From: Lactiplantibacillus paraplantarum
GTDB taxonomy: Bacteria > Bacillota > Bacilli > Lactobacillales > Lactobacillaceae
Reading direction: 5' to 3'
DNA length: 64,000 bases
NCBI RefSeq assembly: GCF_003641145.1
Contig: NZ_CP032744.1
Coordinates: forward strand, 1,054,001-1,118,000
Shown here piece by piece: positions 8,657 through 17,782 of the stretch. Position numbers and translations under genes: made by a program. The notes beneath the pieces are model-generated. The model was given only the letters and a program-made list of their open reading frames with translations. It ran no database searches and was not told where the DNA came from. Within the stretch, counting starts at the first letter, position 1. Every line of letters starts with the position of its first letter.

Positions 8657-9703
8657 ATGTTATATCAAGATACTGTGGATCGTCTACTAAGTGGCAAGAT
8701 TGATATTGGTCTTAATCCAACTAAACGAAAATATTGGCCACGTTTTGCTTTTCACTTCACCGATATTGATAACGCAATTGATATTTTAAATCAAGGTTTT
8801 TTAGTTTCGAGGGAATATGCTAAAAAGTATGGTGTAATGCGCAATGATAATGCTAGCAATGTGGTGATTAGTCAGACTAACGAGAATGTTAAGAGTATGG
8901 TGCGGCTGTATTTTCGGCCGCGGACGCCAACGCAGTATTATAACGAAGGTTTTCAGACTTCGTATAGGTGTAACCAGAGTGATCTTCAAGCGAATTGTCC
9001 GGTACCGGTGTTCTTTCTGTTTGATCTGGTAAGTCTTTTAAAGTGCCCTGATGTTCAATTTTCAGATCGGTCGTTGGCTAGTAGCGGAACTTCGCTAATG
9101 AGAACACCGACAGAATTTAGTCGATTGCCATTTGATAAGATTTATCATGATTCAGGGATGGCGGGACTAGATAGTTTGCAGCGAAGAAAGATTACGCAGC
9201 ATAAACACGCGGAAATTGTTGTACCGCAAAAGCTTGATTTGAGTTTACTTAAACTGATTTATGTTCGATCAATTGCTGAAAAAACGACCTTATTGGAAAA
9301 ATTACATGCTGATTGTAATTTTCGGTATGATTCGCTTATACAGGTGGGTGATGAATCTACTTTTTATATGGATAGAAATTTCATTCAGAGCGTTAATATG
9401 AACACTAGGTATCTGCATATCAAGAGTAATGTTAAAGATCCTTATCCTAAAGAATGGGGCAGAGAGACTAAATTTGCCATCAATCCTGACAGTGAAAATC
9501 GTTACTTGAACGTGGTTGTTAACATCTCTTTGCCAAGCGGAAGGATGGTTAGTTGGCCGGGATCTGATCATCGGGCAGTTTTACACAATAAAATGGATTT
9601 TAGGTGGCCTAATCCTTTAAATAACTATCAAGTAGAAGTTTTGATTGATGGTCATGTCGCTTACTATAATCACTTTGAACAAATTGATGATGCGCCATTT
9701 TAG
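8657..9703 (+). CDS. darT: DarT-like toxin: DNA thymidine ADP-ribosyltransferase
   Basis: 348 residues, with GGAGGGG just before the start. The N-terminal 215 residues match the DarT (DUF4433) fold: F-H33-F-T35-D-I with G-F-L for the NAD site, Y85-F-R-P-R89-T-P for the conserved arginine motif, and K-H-A-E186-I-V-V-P carrying the likely catalytic Glu. DarT modifies thymidine in single-stranded DNA with ADP-ribose and blocks replication; with DarG it acts in toxin-antitoxin control and phage defence. Residues 216-348 are an extra C-terminal domain not found in the usual DarT of about 210 residues. The order antitoxin-toxin is the reverse of the best-known darT-darG operons. Both genes look more AT-rich than the flanking core genes, which suggests transfer. 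Confidence 0.85.
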   Translation: MLYQDTVDRLLSGKIDIGLNPTKRKYWPRFAFHFTDIDNAIDILNQGFLVSREYAKKYGVMRNDNASNVVISQTNENVKSMVRLYFRPRTPTQYYNEGFQTSYRCNQSDLQANCPVPVFFLFDLVSLLKCPDVQFSDRSLASSGTSLMRTPTEFSRLPFDKIYHDSGMAGLDSLQRRKITQHKHAEIVVPQKLDLSLLKLIYVRSIAEKTTLLEKLHADCNFRYDSLIQVGDESTFYMDRNFIQSVNMNTRYLHIKSNVKDPYPKEWGRETKFAINPDSENRYLNVVVNISLPSGRMVSWPGSDHRAVLHNKMDFRWPNPLNNYQVEVLIDGHVAYYNHFEQIDDAPF

Positions 9704-9755
9704 ACGCGAGACGGGCTGGCTTTTATCTAAAATGACGATTGACATTGGTCGTTAA

Positions 9756-9802
9756 AAAATAAGGGAAGTATCCGGATTAATCCGAATGCTTCCCTTATTT
9801 AG
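9756..9802. terminator. Bidirectional terminator between darT and clpE
   Basis: A long hairpin: AAATAAGGGAAG (9757-9768 region) pairs with CTTCCCTTATTT, and an inner stem surrounds GGATTAATCC. A-rich and T-rich flanks let it work for both convergent genes. Confidence 0.85.
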
Positions 9803-9808
9803 GTCTGT

Positions 9809-12025
9809 TTATTCAGTCTTAGTTTCAGCCGCCAAAACAATCTTGCCGTCTTCAACTTTTGCGACCATATTCTTAACGTCGCCATGGTCCAAATAGAAGT
9901 CGGCGATGCGATCTTCGATTTGTTCCTGGATAACGCGCCGAAGTGGCCGAGCGCCCATTTGTGGGTTGTAACCTAGTTCAACGAGCTTTTCCTCAACGGG
10001 TTCTGTCACGTGAACATGTAAGCCTTGGTTAGCTAACATGCCGTTGACATCTTCGATCATCAAGCCAACAATCTTCATCAAGTTTTCCTTGGATAGCGCG
10101 TTGAATTGAATGATGTCATCAAACCGGTTTAAGAATTCTGGTTTGAAGTAATCTGTCAAGCGGCTAGTGATGTCGTGGGTCTTACCTTCAGCAGCAGCAC
10201 CAAAGCCGACATTAGCCTCACTGTCGCCAGTTCCAGCGTTGGAAGTCATGATGATAATCGTATCCTTGAAGCTGACCGTCCGGCCTTGTGAGTCGGTTAA
10301 ACGGCCATCATCGAGAATCTGTAAGAACATGTGCATGACATCCGGATGAGCCTTTTCAACTTCGTCTAGTAGGACCAAGCTATAAGGATGACGCCGAACT
10401 TGTTCAGTTAACTGACCAGCTTCTTCATAGCCAACATAACCAGGCGGTGAACCAATCAACTTAGCCACTGAATGGGGTTCCATGTACTCACTCATATCAA
10501 ACCGAATCATGGCATCTTGTGAGCCGAACAGTTCTTTAGCCAGTTGTTTAGCCAATTCAGTTTTACCGACCCCGGTTGGGCCGACAAACATGAAGGAGCC
10601 GATTGGCCGACCAGTCCCATTGAGACCAATCCGATTACGCCGGATGGCCCGGGCAACAGCTTCAACCGCTTGGTCTTGGCCGATGACCGTACTCTTAAGA
10701 TCAGGCGCTAAGGTCTTCATTTGGGCTTGTTCCTTAGCCTGCAAGTCACCAACTGGAATACTTGTCTTTTCTTCGACAATTTGTTCCATATCCTTGACTG
10801 TTACAGTGGCAGTGTCGTTATTAGGCTGGTCTGAACTTTCATCGGGCTTAGCTTTTTCTAACTTAGCTACTTGATCACGATAGTAGGCCGCTTTTTCGTA
10901 GTCTTCCTTCTTCAAGGCGTCCTGTTTCTGCTTTTCGGCCTCATCGATCTTTTCTTGGATCGTCTTTGGATCAACCGTCTTCAATGTTAAGTTCTTACGT
11001 GAACCGGCTTCATCGAGTAAGTCGATGGCCTTGTCGGGTAAGAAGCGATCTTGAATGTAACGGTTTGATACCTTAACTGCCGCTACGATAGCATCTTGAT
11101 CATACTTAACGTGGTGATAGTCTTCATACTTCTTTTGAATACCCTTCAGAATCTTGATGGATTCTTCGACACTTGGTTCGTTGACCGTGACCGGTTGGAA
11201 CCGGCGGGCGAGGGCGGCATCCTTTTCGATGTCGCGGTATTCATTTAATGTCGTAGCTCCAACTAATTGGAAGTCGCCACGAGCAAGGGCGGGCTTTAAG
11301 ACGTTACCCGCATCCATACCACCTTCAGCATTGCCGGCACCCATGATTTCATGGATTTCGTCAATGAAGAGAATGATATTCGGATTACTTTGAACTTCCT
11401 TCATTAATTGCTGCATTCGTTGTTCAAATTGACCCCGAATACCAGTCCCTTGAACAAGGGAAGCCACGTCCAAACGAATAATTTCTTTATCTAACAGTTT
11501 TTGTGGAACTTGACCAGAAACGATTTTCTGTGCTAAACCTTCCACGACCGCCGTTTTACCAACACCAGCTTCACCAATCAAAACGGGGTTATTCTTGGTC
11601 CGGCGATTTAAGATCTCGATAACACGATTGATTTCGTTATCGCGACCAATCACTGGATCAATTTTGCCCTGTTTAGCTTGCGCGGTTAAGTTGAAACCGT
11701 ATTGACCAAGGAGGCCACCGCCGTTGTTATTGCCACGACGATTACCGCCATTAGGACCAGCTGGCTGGGTCGGTGGGGTCTGTTGTTGCCGGTACGCGTT
11801 AGAATCAACGCCGCCCTGCATTGCACGGAAAATGTCGTCAAGACCACCAAAACCGAATGGATCTTGTGCCATATCAGCACCTCCAACTCCGTTATTTGGT
11901 TGCTGTTCCTGATTCTTTAGCAGTTGATAGCAATTTTGACAAAGGTTGATTTGTCGCCGCTGACCGTTGACGCTCGTATATAAATGAATCGTCGCTTCGT
12001 TCTTATGGCAATTGTCACAAAGCAT
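9809..12025 (-). CDS. clpE: ATP-dependent Clp protease ATP-binding subunit ClpE
   Basis: 738 residues, a class I Clp/Hsp100 unfoldase with two AAA+ modules: Walker A motifs GEAGVGKT and GPTGVGKT, Walker B LFIDEIHE and [14 protein letters not shown]-type coiled segment ([17 protein letters not shown]) lies between them. The N-terminal zinc finger Cys3/Cys6 and Cys29/Cys32 is the ClpE hallmark and separates it from ClpC. I start at the ATG at 12025 because the family begins with M-L-C-x-N-C; the reading frame is open upstream to 12079. It feeds proteins to ClpP under heat and protein stress. A CtsR operator lies over the promoter. Confidence 0.94.
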   Translation of the reverse strand: MLCDNCHKNEATIHLYTSVNGQRRQINLCQNCYQLLKNQEQQPNNGVGGADMAQDPFGFGGLDDIFRAMQGGVDSNAYRQQQTPPTQPAGPNGGNRRGNNNGGGLLGQYGFNLTAQAKQGKIDPVIGRDNEINRVIEILNRRTKNNPVLIGEAGVGKTAVVEGLAQKIVSGQVPQKLLDKEIIRLDVASLVQGTGIRGQFEQRMQQLMKEVQSNPNIILFIDEIHEIMGAGNAEGGMDAGNVLKPALARGDFQLVGATTLNEYRDIEKDAALARRFQPVTVNEPSVEESIKILKGIQKKYEDYHHVKYDQDAIVAAVKVSNRYIQDRFLPDKAIDLLDEAGSRKNLTLKTVDPKTIQEKIDEAEKQKQDALKKEDYEKAAYYRDQVAKLEKAKPDESSDQPNNDTATVTVKDMEQIVEEKTSIPVGDLQAKEQAQMKTLAPDLKSTVIGQDQAVEAVARAIRRNRIGLNGTGRPIGSFMFVGPTGVGKTELAKQLAKELFGSQDAMIRFDMSEYMEPHSVAKLIGSPPGYVGYEEAGQLTEQVRRHPYSLVLLDEVEKAHPDVMHMFLQILDDGRLTDSQGRTVSFKDTIIIMTSNAGTGDSEANVGFGAAAEGKTHDITSRLTDYFKPEFLNRFDDIIQFNALSKENLMKIVGLMIEDVNGMLANQGLHVHVTEPVEEKLVELGYNPQMGARPLRRVIQEQIEDRIADFYLDHGDVKNMVAKVEDGKIVLAAETKTE

Positions 12026-12099
12026 TATGCTGTCACACACCTTTCGCATCAGAAATATAACTAAATCGATTAGGATCATAGTTAAAGGTTCATCGGCTC

Positions 12100-12116
12100 T
12101 TTGACCTTTGTTGACC
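12100..12116 (-). promoter_or_regulatory. CtsR operator of clpE
   Basis: On the reverse strand, heptads GGTCAAC and GGTCAAA are spaced by 3 bp, matching the CtsR consensus of tandem RGTCAAA heptads. It lies just downstream of the promoter -10, where CtsR binding would block transcription until heat stress. Confidence 0.88.
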
Positions 12117-12126
12117 TTTGATTATT

Positions 12127-12154
12127 AGTATAGCGAATTTATGGACTGTTGCAA
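12127..12154 (-). promoter_or_regulatory. Promoter of clpE
   Basis: On the reverse strand, -35 TTGCAA (12149-12154) and -10 TATACT (12127-12132) are 16 bp apart, directly upstream of the CtsR box. Confidence 0.7.
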
Positions 12155-12506
12155 GTGAAAAGCCTCAGGGTCAAAACTGGACGTGCGGCCTAATTAATTC
12201 GCAACGACTAATTGATTCAAATATTTCTGAAGAGTCTGGATAGTTGCAACTCATAGCTTGTCATGTAACCGGATTCGTTGTATATTAATTATCTGGCTAG
12301 GATAAGTTATGTGTGCAACTGTCTGTCTATATTATAGTACAAAGCGGTTTTTTTGCATGCATCGAGCCTGACCAGTTTTGATGTTTGTTAGGAATGGCCT
12401 TTCATTGGCAGTCACCAACTGTCAGTGAGCGGCGGAGGGCCTTAACCAACGGCATTGATTGTGATGCAGCAATGTGTCAACCTAACTTTGAGGAGGCGGT
12501 AATTGT
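12155..12506. other. Divergent intergenic region with leader of the small gene
   Basis: About 350 bp without a gene between the clpE promoter and the small gene at 12507. It holds a good forward promoter at 12258-12286, leaving a 5' leader of about 210 nt. The leader contains an imperfect hairpin around GGCAGTCACCAACTGTCAG (12407-12425), whose role is unknown. Confidence 0.5.
12258..12286 (+). promoter_or_regulatory. Promoter upstream of the small unknown gene
   Basis: -35 TTGTCA (12258-12263) and -10 TATATT (12281-12286) have the optimal 17-bp spacing. Confidence 0.55.
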
Positions 12507-12704
12507 TTGGCAACGGATTATACTCAATTAATGGAAGCGTTACGTCATGGCGAACGCGAAAGTTTTACCGTGACGCCGGATGAATTTATGGCTTTTCACG
12601 ATGCTTATATGAAATATGAGTATCGGAAACGAGTCATTGGTATGGCGGACTTAGATGGCCGTATCGTTTACCATTTCGAGAAGGATGGTAAGACAACCAA
12701 TTAA
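12507..12704 (+). CDS. Small conserved-looking protein of unknown function
   Basis: 65 residues, TTG start with a strong AGGAGG at 12491-12496, 10 bp upstream. The product is hydrophilic and acidic/basic mixed, with no membrane segment, no cysteine and no motif I recognise (key stretch G-M-A-D-L-D-G-R-I-V-Y-H-F). It lies between divergent clpE and ptsHI, in front of its own promoter. No function is proposed. Confidence 0.65.
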   Translation: MATDYTQLMEALRHGERESFTVTPDEFMAFHDAYMKYEYRKRVIGMADLDGRIVYHFEKDGKTTN

Positions 12705-12728
12705 TAGGCCTAGCTTGAATGAAAGGGC

Positions 12729-12757
12729 TTGTATTTTAATTGGATAATTGCTATCAT
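12729..12757 (+). promoter_or_regulatory. Promoter of ptsHI
   Basis: -35 TTGTAT (12729-12734) and -10 TATCAT (12752-12757) are 17 bp apart, about 100 bp before ptsH. Confidence 0.6.
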
Positions 12758-12853
12758 CATTATTAAGGGCTCTTGAGCATACGTGTTGGCGGCAACTCGA
12801 ATGGACTCGGAACCAATTTTAAATTTATTTATCTTGAAGGAGATCGAATAGTT

Positions 12854-13120
12854 ATGGAAAAGAAAGAATTTCACGTAATCGCAGACACTGGTATCCACGC
12901 ACGTCCCGCAACTTTATTGGTACAATCAGCAAGTAAGTTCAACTCAGAAATTACGTTGCAATACCAAGACAAGTCCGTTAACTTAAAGTCCATCATGGGT
13001 GTTATGTCACTCGGTGTTGGTAAAGATGCTGACGTTACCATTTCTGCTGAAGGTGCCGACGAAGCCGACGCCATCGCAGCTTTAACTGATACGATGAAGA
13101 AAGAAGGATTATCTGAATAA
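12854..13120 (+). CDS. ptsH: Phosphocarrier protein HPr
   Basis: 88 residues, the standard HPr length. His15 in G-I-H-A-R-P-A is the site phosphorylated by Enzyme I, and Ser46 in K-S-I-M-G-V is the site for HPr kinase. His15-P passes phosphate to sugar-specific Enzyme II proteins; Ser46-P HPr acts with CcpA in carbon catabolite control of Gram-positives. The ATG at 12854 follows GAAGGAG. The stop overlaps the ptsI start by one base, so HPr and Enzyme I are translationally coupled. Confidence 0.97.
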   Translation: MEKKEFHVIADTGIHARPATLLVQSASKFNSEITLQYQDKSVNLKSIMGVMSLGVGKDADVTISAEGADEADAIAALTDTMKKEGLSE

Positions 13121-14850
13121 TGGCTGAAAAGGTACTAAAAGGAATTGCGGCCAGTGATGGTATTGCAATTGCTAAGGCCTATATGCTAGTTGATCCAGAT
13201 TTATCATTCGAAAAAACAACGGTTTCTGATACGGATGCCGAAGTTGCACGGTTACATGACGCTTTCGATGCTTCCAAGGCTGAACTAAAGGTCATTAAAG
13301 ACAAAGCGGTTGAAAACTTGGGTGAAGAAGAAGCGGAAGTTTTTGAAGCTCATATCACCATTTTGTCTGACCCAGAGATGCTTGGGCAAATTGAAGGTAA
13401 GATTAAGGATGATAAAGTCAATGCTGAAGAAGCGTTGAAGGAAGTTACTGATACTTTCATTTCAATGTTCGAAGCAATGACGGACAATGCATATATGCAA
13501 GAACGAGCTGGTGATATTCGCGACGTGACGAAGCGGGTCTTAAGCCACTTGTTAGGGGTAACCTTACCAAGTCCAGCTTTAATCGACTCCGAAGTAATCG
13601 TGGTTGCCCACGATTTAACACCTAGTGATACGGCTCAACTTGATCGCAAGTATGTTAAGGGCTTCATTACTGACATTGGTGGTCGGACTAGTCATTCGGC
13701 TATCATGTCACGGACGCTTGAAATTCCAGCGGTCGTTGGTTCTGAATCTGCTACGACTGATATCAAAGAAGGCGACGCGGTTGTCTTGGATGGTATCAAT
13801 GGTGACGCTTTAGTTACGCCAACGGATGCTGAAGTTGCCGATTACCAACAAAAGGCTAAAGACTTTGTTGCGCAAAAGGCCGAATGGGCGAAGTTGAAAA
13901 ACGAAGCCACCGTTTCTAAGGACGGCAAGCACTTTGAATTAGCTTCTAACATTGGGACACCGGACGATATGGACGGCGTTTTGGATGCTGGCTCTGAAGC
14001 CATTGGGTTGTTCCGGTCAGAATTCTTGTACATGAATAGTTCAGAATTACCTGACGAAGATACCCAATTCGAAGCTTACAAGAAGGTTGTCGAAGGAATG
14101 AACGGCAAACCGGTTATCGTTCGGACCATGGATATCGGTGGTGACAAGGAATTACCATACTTGCCATTACCTGATGAAATGAACCCATTCTTAGGTTACC
14201 GGGCTATTCGGATTTCCCTTGATCGCGATGACATTTTCCGGACCCAGTTACGGGCGTTATTACGGGCGTCACATTACGGTCAATTACGGATCATGTTCCC
14301 AATGATTGCTACGCTTGATGAATTCCGTAAAGCTAAGGCCATTTTTGAAGAAGAAAAGGCTAAGTTGGTTGCGGCTGGTACGCCAGTTGCTGATGACATC
14401 AAGCTTGGTATCATGATCGAAATTCCAGCAGCAGCTATTTTAGCTGACCAATTTGCTAAGGAAGTTGACTTCTTTAGTATTGGGACTAATGACTTGATCC
14501 AATACTCCTTTGCTGCCGATCGTGGCAACGAACAAGTGTCATACTTGTATCAACCGTACAACCCATCGTTGTTACGCTTGATCAAGCATGTCATTGACGC
14601 TGCTCACGCTAACGGTCGCTTCACGGGGATGTGTGGTGAAGTTGCTGGGGACCAAATTGCGGTACCATTATTGATGGGCTTAGGCTTGGATGAATTCTCA
14701 ATGAGTTCAACTTCCGTGCTTAAGACACGTTCATTAATGAAGAAACTTGATACTAAGGAAATGGCTAAGTTAGCTGATAAGGCACTTAACGAGTGTGTCA
14801 CTAACGAAGAAGTCAAGGAATTAGTTGAAAAGAACGTCTTTGGTAAATAA
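13120..14850 (+). CDS. ptsI: Phosphoenolpyruvate-protein phosphotransferase (Enzyme I)
   Basis: 576 residues. The N-terminal HPr-binding and phosphohistidine domain has the active His192 in [12 protein letters not shown]. The C-terminal PEP-binding barrel has M-D-I-G-G-D-K, F-R-S-E-F-L-Y, and the closing signature [13 protein letters not shown] and G-M-C-G-E. It takes phosphate from PEP and gives it to HPr, starting all PTS sugar uptake. It shares TAATG with ptsH and is followed by a terminator. Confidence 0.97.
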   Translation: MAEKVLKGIAASDGIAIAKAYMLVDPDLSFEKTTVSDTDAEVARLHDAFDASKAELKVIKDKAVENLGEEEAEVFEAHITILSDPEMLGQIEGKIKDDKVNAEEALKEVTDTFISMFEAMTDNAYMQERAGDIRDVTKRVLSHLLGVTLPSPALIDSEVIVVAHDLTPSDTAQLDRKYVKGFITDIGGRTSHSAIMSRTLEIPAVVGSESATTDIKEGDAVVLDGINGDALVTPTDAEVADYQQKAKDFVAQKAEWAKLKNEATVSKDGKHFELASNIGTPDDMDGVLDAGSEAIGLFRSEFLYMNSSELPDEDTQFEAYKKVVEGMNGKPVIVRTMDIGGDKELPYLPLPDEMNPFLGYRAIRISLDRDDIFRTQLRALLRASHYGQLRIMFPMIATLDEFRKAKAIFEEEKAKLVAAGTPVADDIKLGIMIEIPAAAILADQFAKEVDFFSIGTNDLIQYSFAADRGNEQVSYLYQPYNPSLLRLIKHVIDAAHANGRFTGMCGEVAGDQIAVPLLMGLGLDEFSMSSTSVLKTRSLMKKLDTKEMAKLADKALNECVTNEEVKELVEKNVFGK

Positions 14851-14861
14851 ACGATTAAGCT

Positions 14862-14892
14862 AAGAGCAAATCTGCGGATTTGCTCTTTTTTT
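14862..14892 (+). terminator. Terminator of ptsHI
   Basis: A perfect 11-bp stem (14862-14872 with 14877-14887) is followed by a T-run. Confidence 0.92.
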
Positions 14893-15497
14893 GTGCGCCG
14901 GCATTGGTAGTACGTTAATCCATAATGACTGCAATGGTTGGTGAAAATTAGAACGTCCAGCCAGACATTACATTTGTAAGTGGCGTCATAAGGCTGGCGT
15001 TCTTAAAGATAGTTTTTGGCGCTTACCTTGGAAGTGTGCATTTCTAGCTGACATAATTTCAGTTGGGGTATATCCGCCTAGGAGGATGGCCAGGATTAGC
15101 ATTGGTTAAAAGGCTTGTGGCGGGCTGTCAGCTGATAGTGCTGGAAAGCAAAATGTCGTAGCACGCATTTTGACGAGCGAGGAGGTAGCCGCTTGCTACG
15201 AGCTGGCATTGATGGTACTAAGGGACTTACAACGTGCTTACATCGTGGAGACAGAATATGGCTTAACATTTTCATAATCTGTGACTAATTTTCAGTCAGC
15301 GCTTAGATGGGACTTCTTTGCCACGAACTCTTAATTTATATTAAGATTATTTGCAACTCGGATATTTAACCAATATAATGTTTATAATATAGGCATTAAG
15401 TCGTATTTCGTCACGACCGTGTATTAATGGTCTAAAAGCGGTTAAGCAACATCAGTTAACGACATTGTTGATTGATGGAGATAAGGGGAGAATCTAC
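14893..15497. other. Long intergenic region without a recognisable gene
   Basis: About 600 bp with no credible coding frame. It contains a long-loop inverted repeat, GAACGTCCAGCC (14951-14962) against GGCTGGCGTTC (14992-15002), whose 3' arm TAAGGCTGGCGT recurs at 39108-39119. The region probably carries the promoter of the downstream glycosyltransferase operon; I could not assign it firmly. Confidence 0.5.
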
Positions 15498-16676
15498 GTG
15501 AATATCGGGATATTTACAGACACATACTATCCACAAGTGAGTGGGGTCGCAACGTCAATTAAGGTGTTGCGCAATCAACTCGAACGGGCTGGTCATCAAG
15601 TCTATATCTTTACGACCACGGATCCCCATGTTGATAAGAATATTTATGAACGAAATATTTTTCGATTTACGAGCATTCCGTTTGTTTCGTTCACGGATCG
15701 GCGAATCGCTGTTCGGGGACTGTTTAAAGCTTACCAAGTTGCTAAGGATCTCGGACTAGATATTGTTCATACTCAGACAGAGTTCTCAATGGGGATGATT
15801 GGTAAGTTTGTTGCCAAGCAATTAAAAGTGCCATGTATTCATACCTATCACACCATGTATGAAGATTATTTACATTATATTGCCAATGGAAAACTGTTAA
15901 AACCATACCACGTTAAGGAAGCCACCCGAGCGTATTGTTATCATCTCAATGGGATTGTCGCACCCAGTGAGCGAGTAGCCAAGACACTTACTGGCTACGG
16001 GGTCAAGGCACCAATTCGGATTATTCCCACTGGGATTGATATTAATCAGTACGAACAGCAATCGACGGCTGATTATCGACAAAAACTTGGTTATCAGCCC
16101 GAGACGCCCGTGTTATTGTCATTAAGTCGGTTGGCGTATGAAAAAAACATTCATGAAGTCATTGCGGCGTTACCGGCGATCTTAGCGCAAGTGCCAACTG
16201 CCCAATTGCTCATTGTTGGGGATGGTCCGGCACGTGAAACGCTGGAAAATCAAGTTCAGGATGCTGGGCTAACGGCGCATGTTCAATTCACTGGTGAAAT
16301 TGATAATGATGAAGTTTATAACTACTATCAGATGGCGGACTTGTTTGTTTCGGCTTCTAATTCGGAATCACAGGGGCTGACGTATATTGAAGCGCTAGCT
16401 GCAGGGCTTAAAACGGTGGTTGCATCTAGCCCGTATACGGATCAGTTATTAGATGATCCATCACTGGGAACGACATTTACTAGTGAGGCCAGTTTGGTTA
16501 AGGACGTGGTGCGCTATTTACAGCACCCTAACACTTTTAATGATCCCAAACCTCGTCAAAAGAAGCTTTATCAAATTTCAGCGGAGTATTTTGGCAAGCA
16601 GGTCATCAACTACTATCAAGACGTGCAGTTGGCATATTCTGAATCAACGGATAAGTCGGCCAACATTAGCAATTAA
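15498..16676 (+). CDS. GT4 glycosyltransferase, probable glucosyl-diacylglycerol synthase
   Basis: 393 residues from a GTG at 15498 with AGGGGAG 7 bp upstream; the family start N-I-G-I-F-T-D-T-Y-Y-P-Q-V-S-G follows directly. GT-B fold with N-terminal acceptor domain (H-T-Q-T-E-F-S, H-T-Y-H-T-M-Y) and C-terminal nucleotide-sugar domain with the EX7E motif E-S-Q-G-L-T-Y-I-E. This matches the 1,2-diacylglycerol 3-glucosyltransferases of Gram-positives, which place the first sugar of the membrane glycolipid. A second glycosyltransferase and a membrane protein follow in the same operon, as in other Firmicutes glycolipid loci. The precise sugar is inferred. Confidence 0.85.
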   Translation: MNIGIFTDTYYPQVSGVATSIKVLRNQLERAGHQVYIFTTTDPHVDKNIYERNIFRFTSIPFVSFTDRRIAVRGLFKAYQVAKDLGLDIVHTQTEFSMGMIGKFVAKQLKVPCIHTYHTMYEDYLHYIANGKLLKPYHVKEATRAYCYHLNGIVAPSERVAKTLTGYGVKAPIRIIPTGIDINQYEQQSTADYRQKLGYQPETPVLLSLSRLAYEKNIHEVIAALPAILAQVPTAQLLIVGDGPARETLENQVQDAGLTAHVQFTGEIDNDEVYNYYQMADLFVSASNSESQGLTYIEALAAGLKTVVASSPYTDQLLDDPSLGTTFTSEASLVKDVVRYLQHPNTFNDPKPRQKKLYQISAEYFGKQVINYYQDVQLAYSESTDKSANISN

Positions 16677-16756
16677 CGTGTGTCGAGAAACGAATGAGTA
16701 TCACTGATAGTTCAGGGATGCTTATTCGGTATGGGCCACGTGTGAGGGGACGAATT

Positions 16757-17779
16757 ATGTTAGACATTACCATGTTTTCAAAAGCCGACTCGGTCAAGGG
16801 TCAGGGGGTCGGCAGCGCCTATTTAGAATTAATGCGGTTGTTACGAACCCATTGGCAGGATGAATTTAATATTAAGGTTAATCGGTATGGTCATGCGGCA
16901 ATTTCACATTACCATACGGTTAATCCGATGTTTTATTTATCCACATTTATGCCCAACCGTGGTCGTAAGATTGGCTACGTGCATTTCTTACCAGAGACAC
17001 TCGAGGGGAGCTTGAAGCTGCCACGACCGTTTCAAGTAATTTTTAATCGCTATTTGATCTCTTTTTACAAGCGGATGGATCACATTGTGGTCGTGAACCC
17101 GACCTTTATTCCAAAACTAGAAGCCTATCATATCAAACGGGCGGATGTAACCTACATTCCTAATTTTGTTAGTAAACGTGAGTTTTATGAAATGACCAAG
17201 GCCAAACAGTTGCGCTTACGCCAGCAGTACGGTTATGATCAAAACAAATTTATGATTATTGGGACTGGTCAGATTCAAGACCGGAAAGGTGTTCCTGACT
17301 TTATTACGTTAGCGAAGCAGAATCCAGATATCCAGTTCGTGTGGGCCGGTGGATTTTCATTCGGCCGGATTACGGACGGTTATCAAGAGTTGAAGCGTGT
17401 GGTGGATAATCCGCCCGCTAACCTGTCTTTCCCAGGAATTGTGCCGCGTGAAAAATTGGTGGATTATTATAACATGGCGGACTTATTCTTGCTGCCTTCT
17501 TATAATGAACTATTCCCAATGTCGGTTTTAGAAGCCTTTAGTTGTGGTACCCCAGTCTTGTTGCGAGATTTGGATTTGTACCGGGCCATCATTGATGGTT
17601 ACTACCAAGCAGCCAGTGATGTCGATGATATGCAACAGCAGATCGACCGCTTACGACATAATCCAGCTGGGTTGCAATTTTTACATGACAAGGCAGTGTT
17701 AGCTGCTCAGGATTATTCTGAGGAACGGCTGGCTAAGATTTGGCATGATTTTTATTTGCAACAGGCAAAAGAGGGGTAG
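16757..17779 (+). CDS. GT4 glycosyltransferase, probable second step of glycolipid synthesis
   Basis: 340 residues from the ATG at 16757 with GAGGGG just upstream; an in-frame ATG at 16694 lacks a ribosome binding site. It has a GT-B fold with the EX7E motif E-L-F-P-M-S-V-L-E in the nucleotide-sugar domain. It resembles the CpoA/BgsA-type enzymes that add a second hexose to monoglycosyl-diacylglycerol. With the preceding gene it would make the diglycosyl lipid used as lipoteichoic acid anchor and membrane bilayer modulator. The added sugar (glucose or galactose) cannot be told from sequence. Confidence 0.8.
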   Translation: MLDITMFSKADSVKGQGVGSAYLELMRLLRTHWQDEFNIKVNRYGHAAISHYHTVNPMFYLSTFMPNRGRKIGYVHFLPETLEGSLKLPRPFQVIFNRYLISFYKRMDHIVVVNPTFIPKLEAYHIKRADVTYIPNFVSKREFYEMTKAKQLRLRQQYGYDQNKFMIIGTGQIQDRKGVPDFITLAKQNPDIQFVWAGGFSFGRITDGYQELKRVVDNPPANLSFPGIVPREKLVDYYNMADLFLLPSYNELFPMSVLEAFSCGTPVLLRDLDLYRAIIDGYYQAASDVDDMQQQIDRLRHNPAGLQFLHDKAVLAAQDYSEERLAKIWHDFYLQQAKEG

Positions 17780-17782
17780 TCA

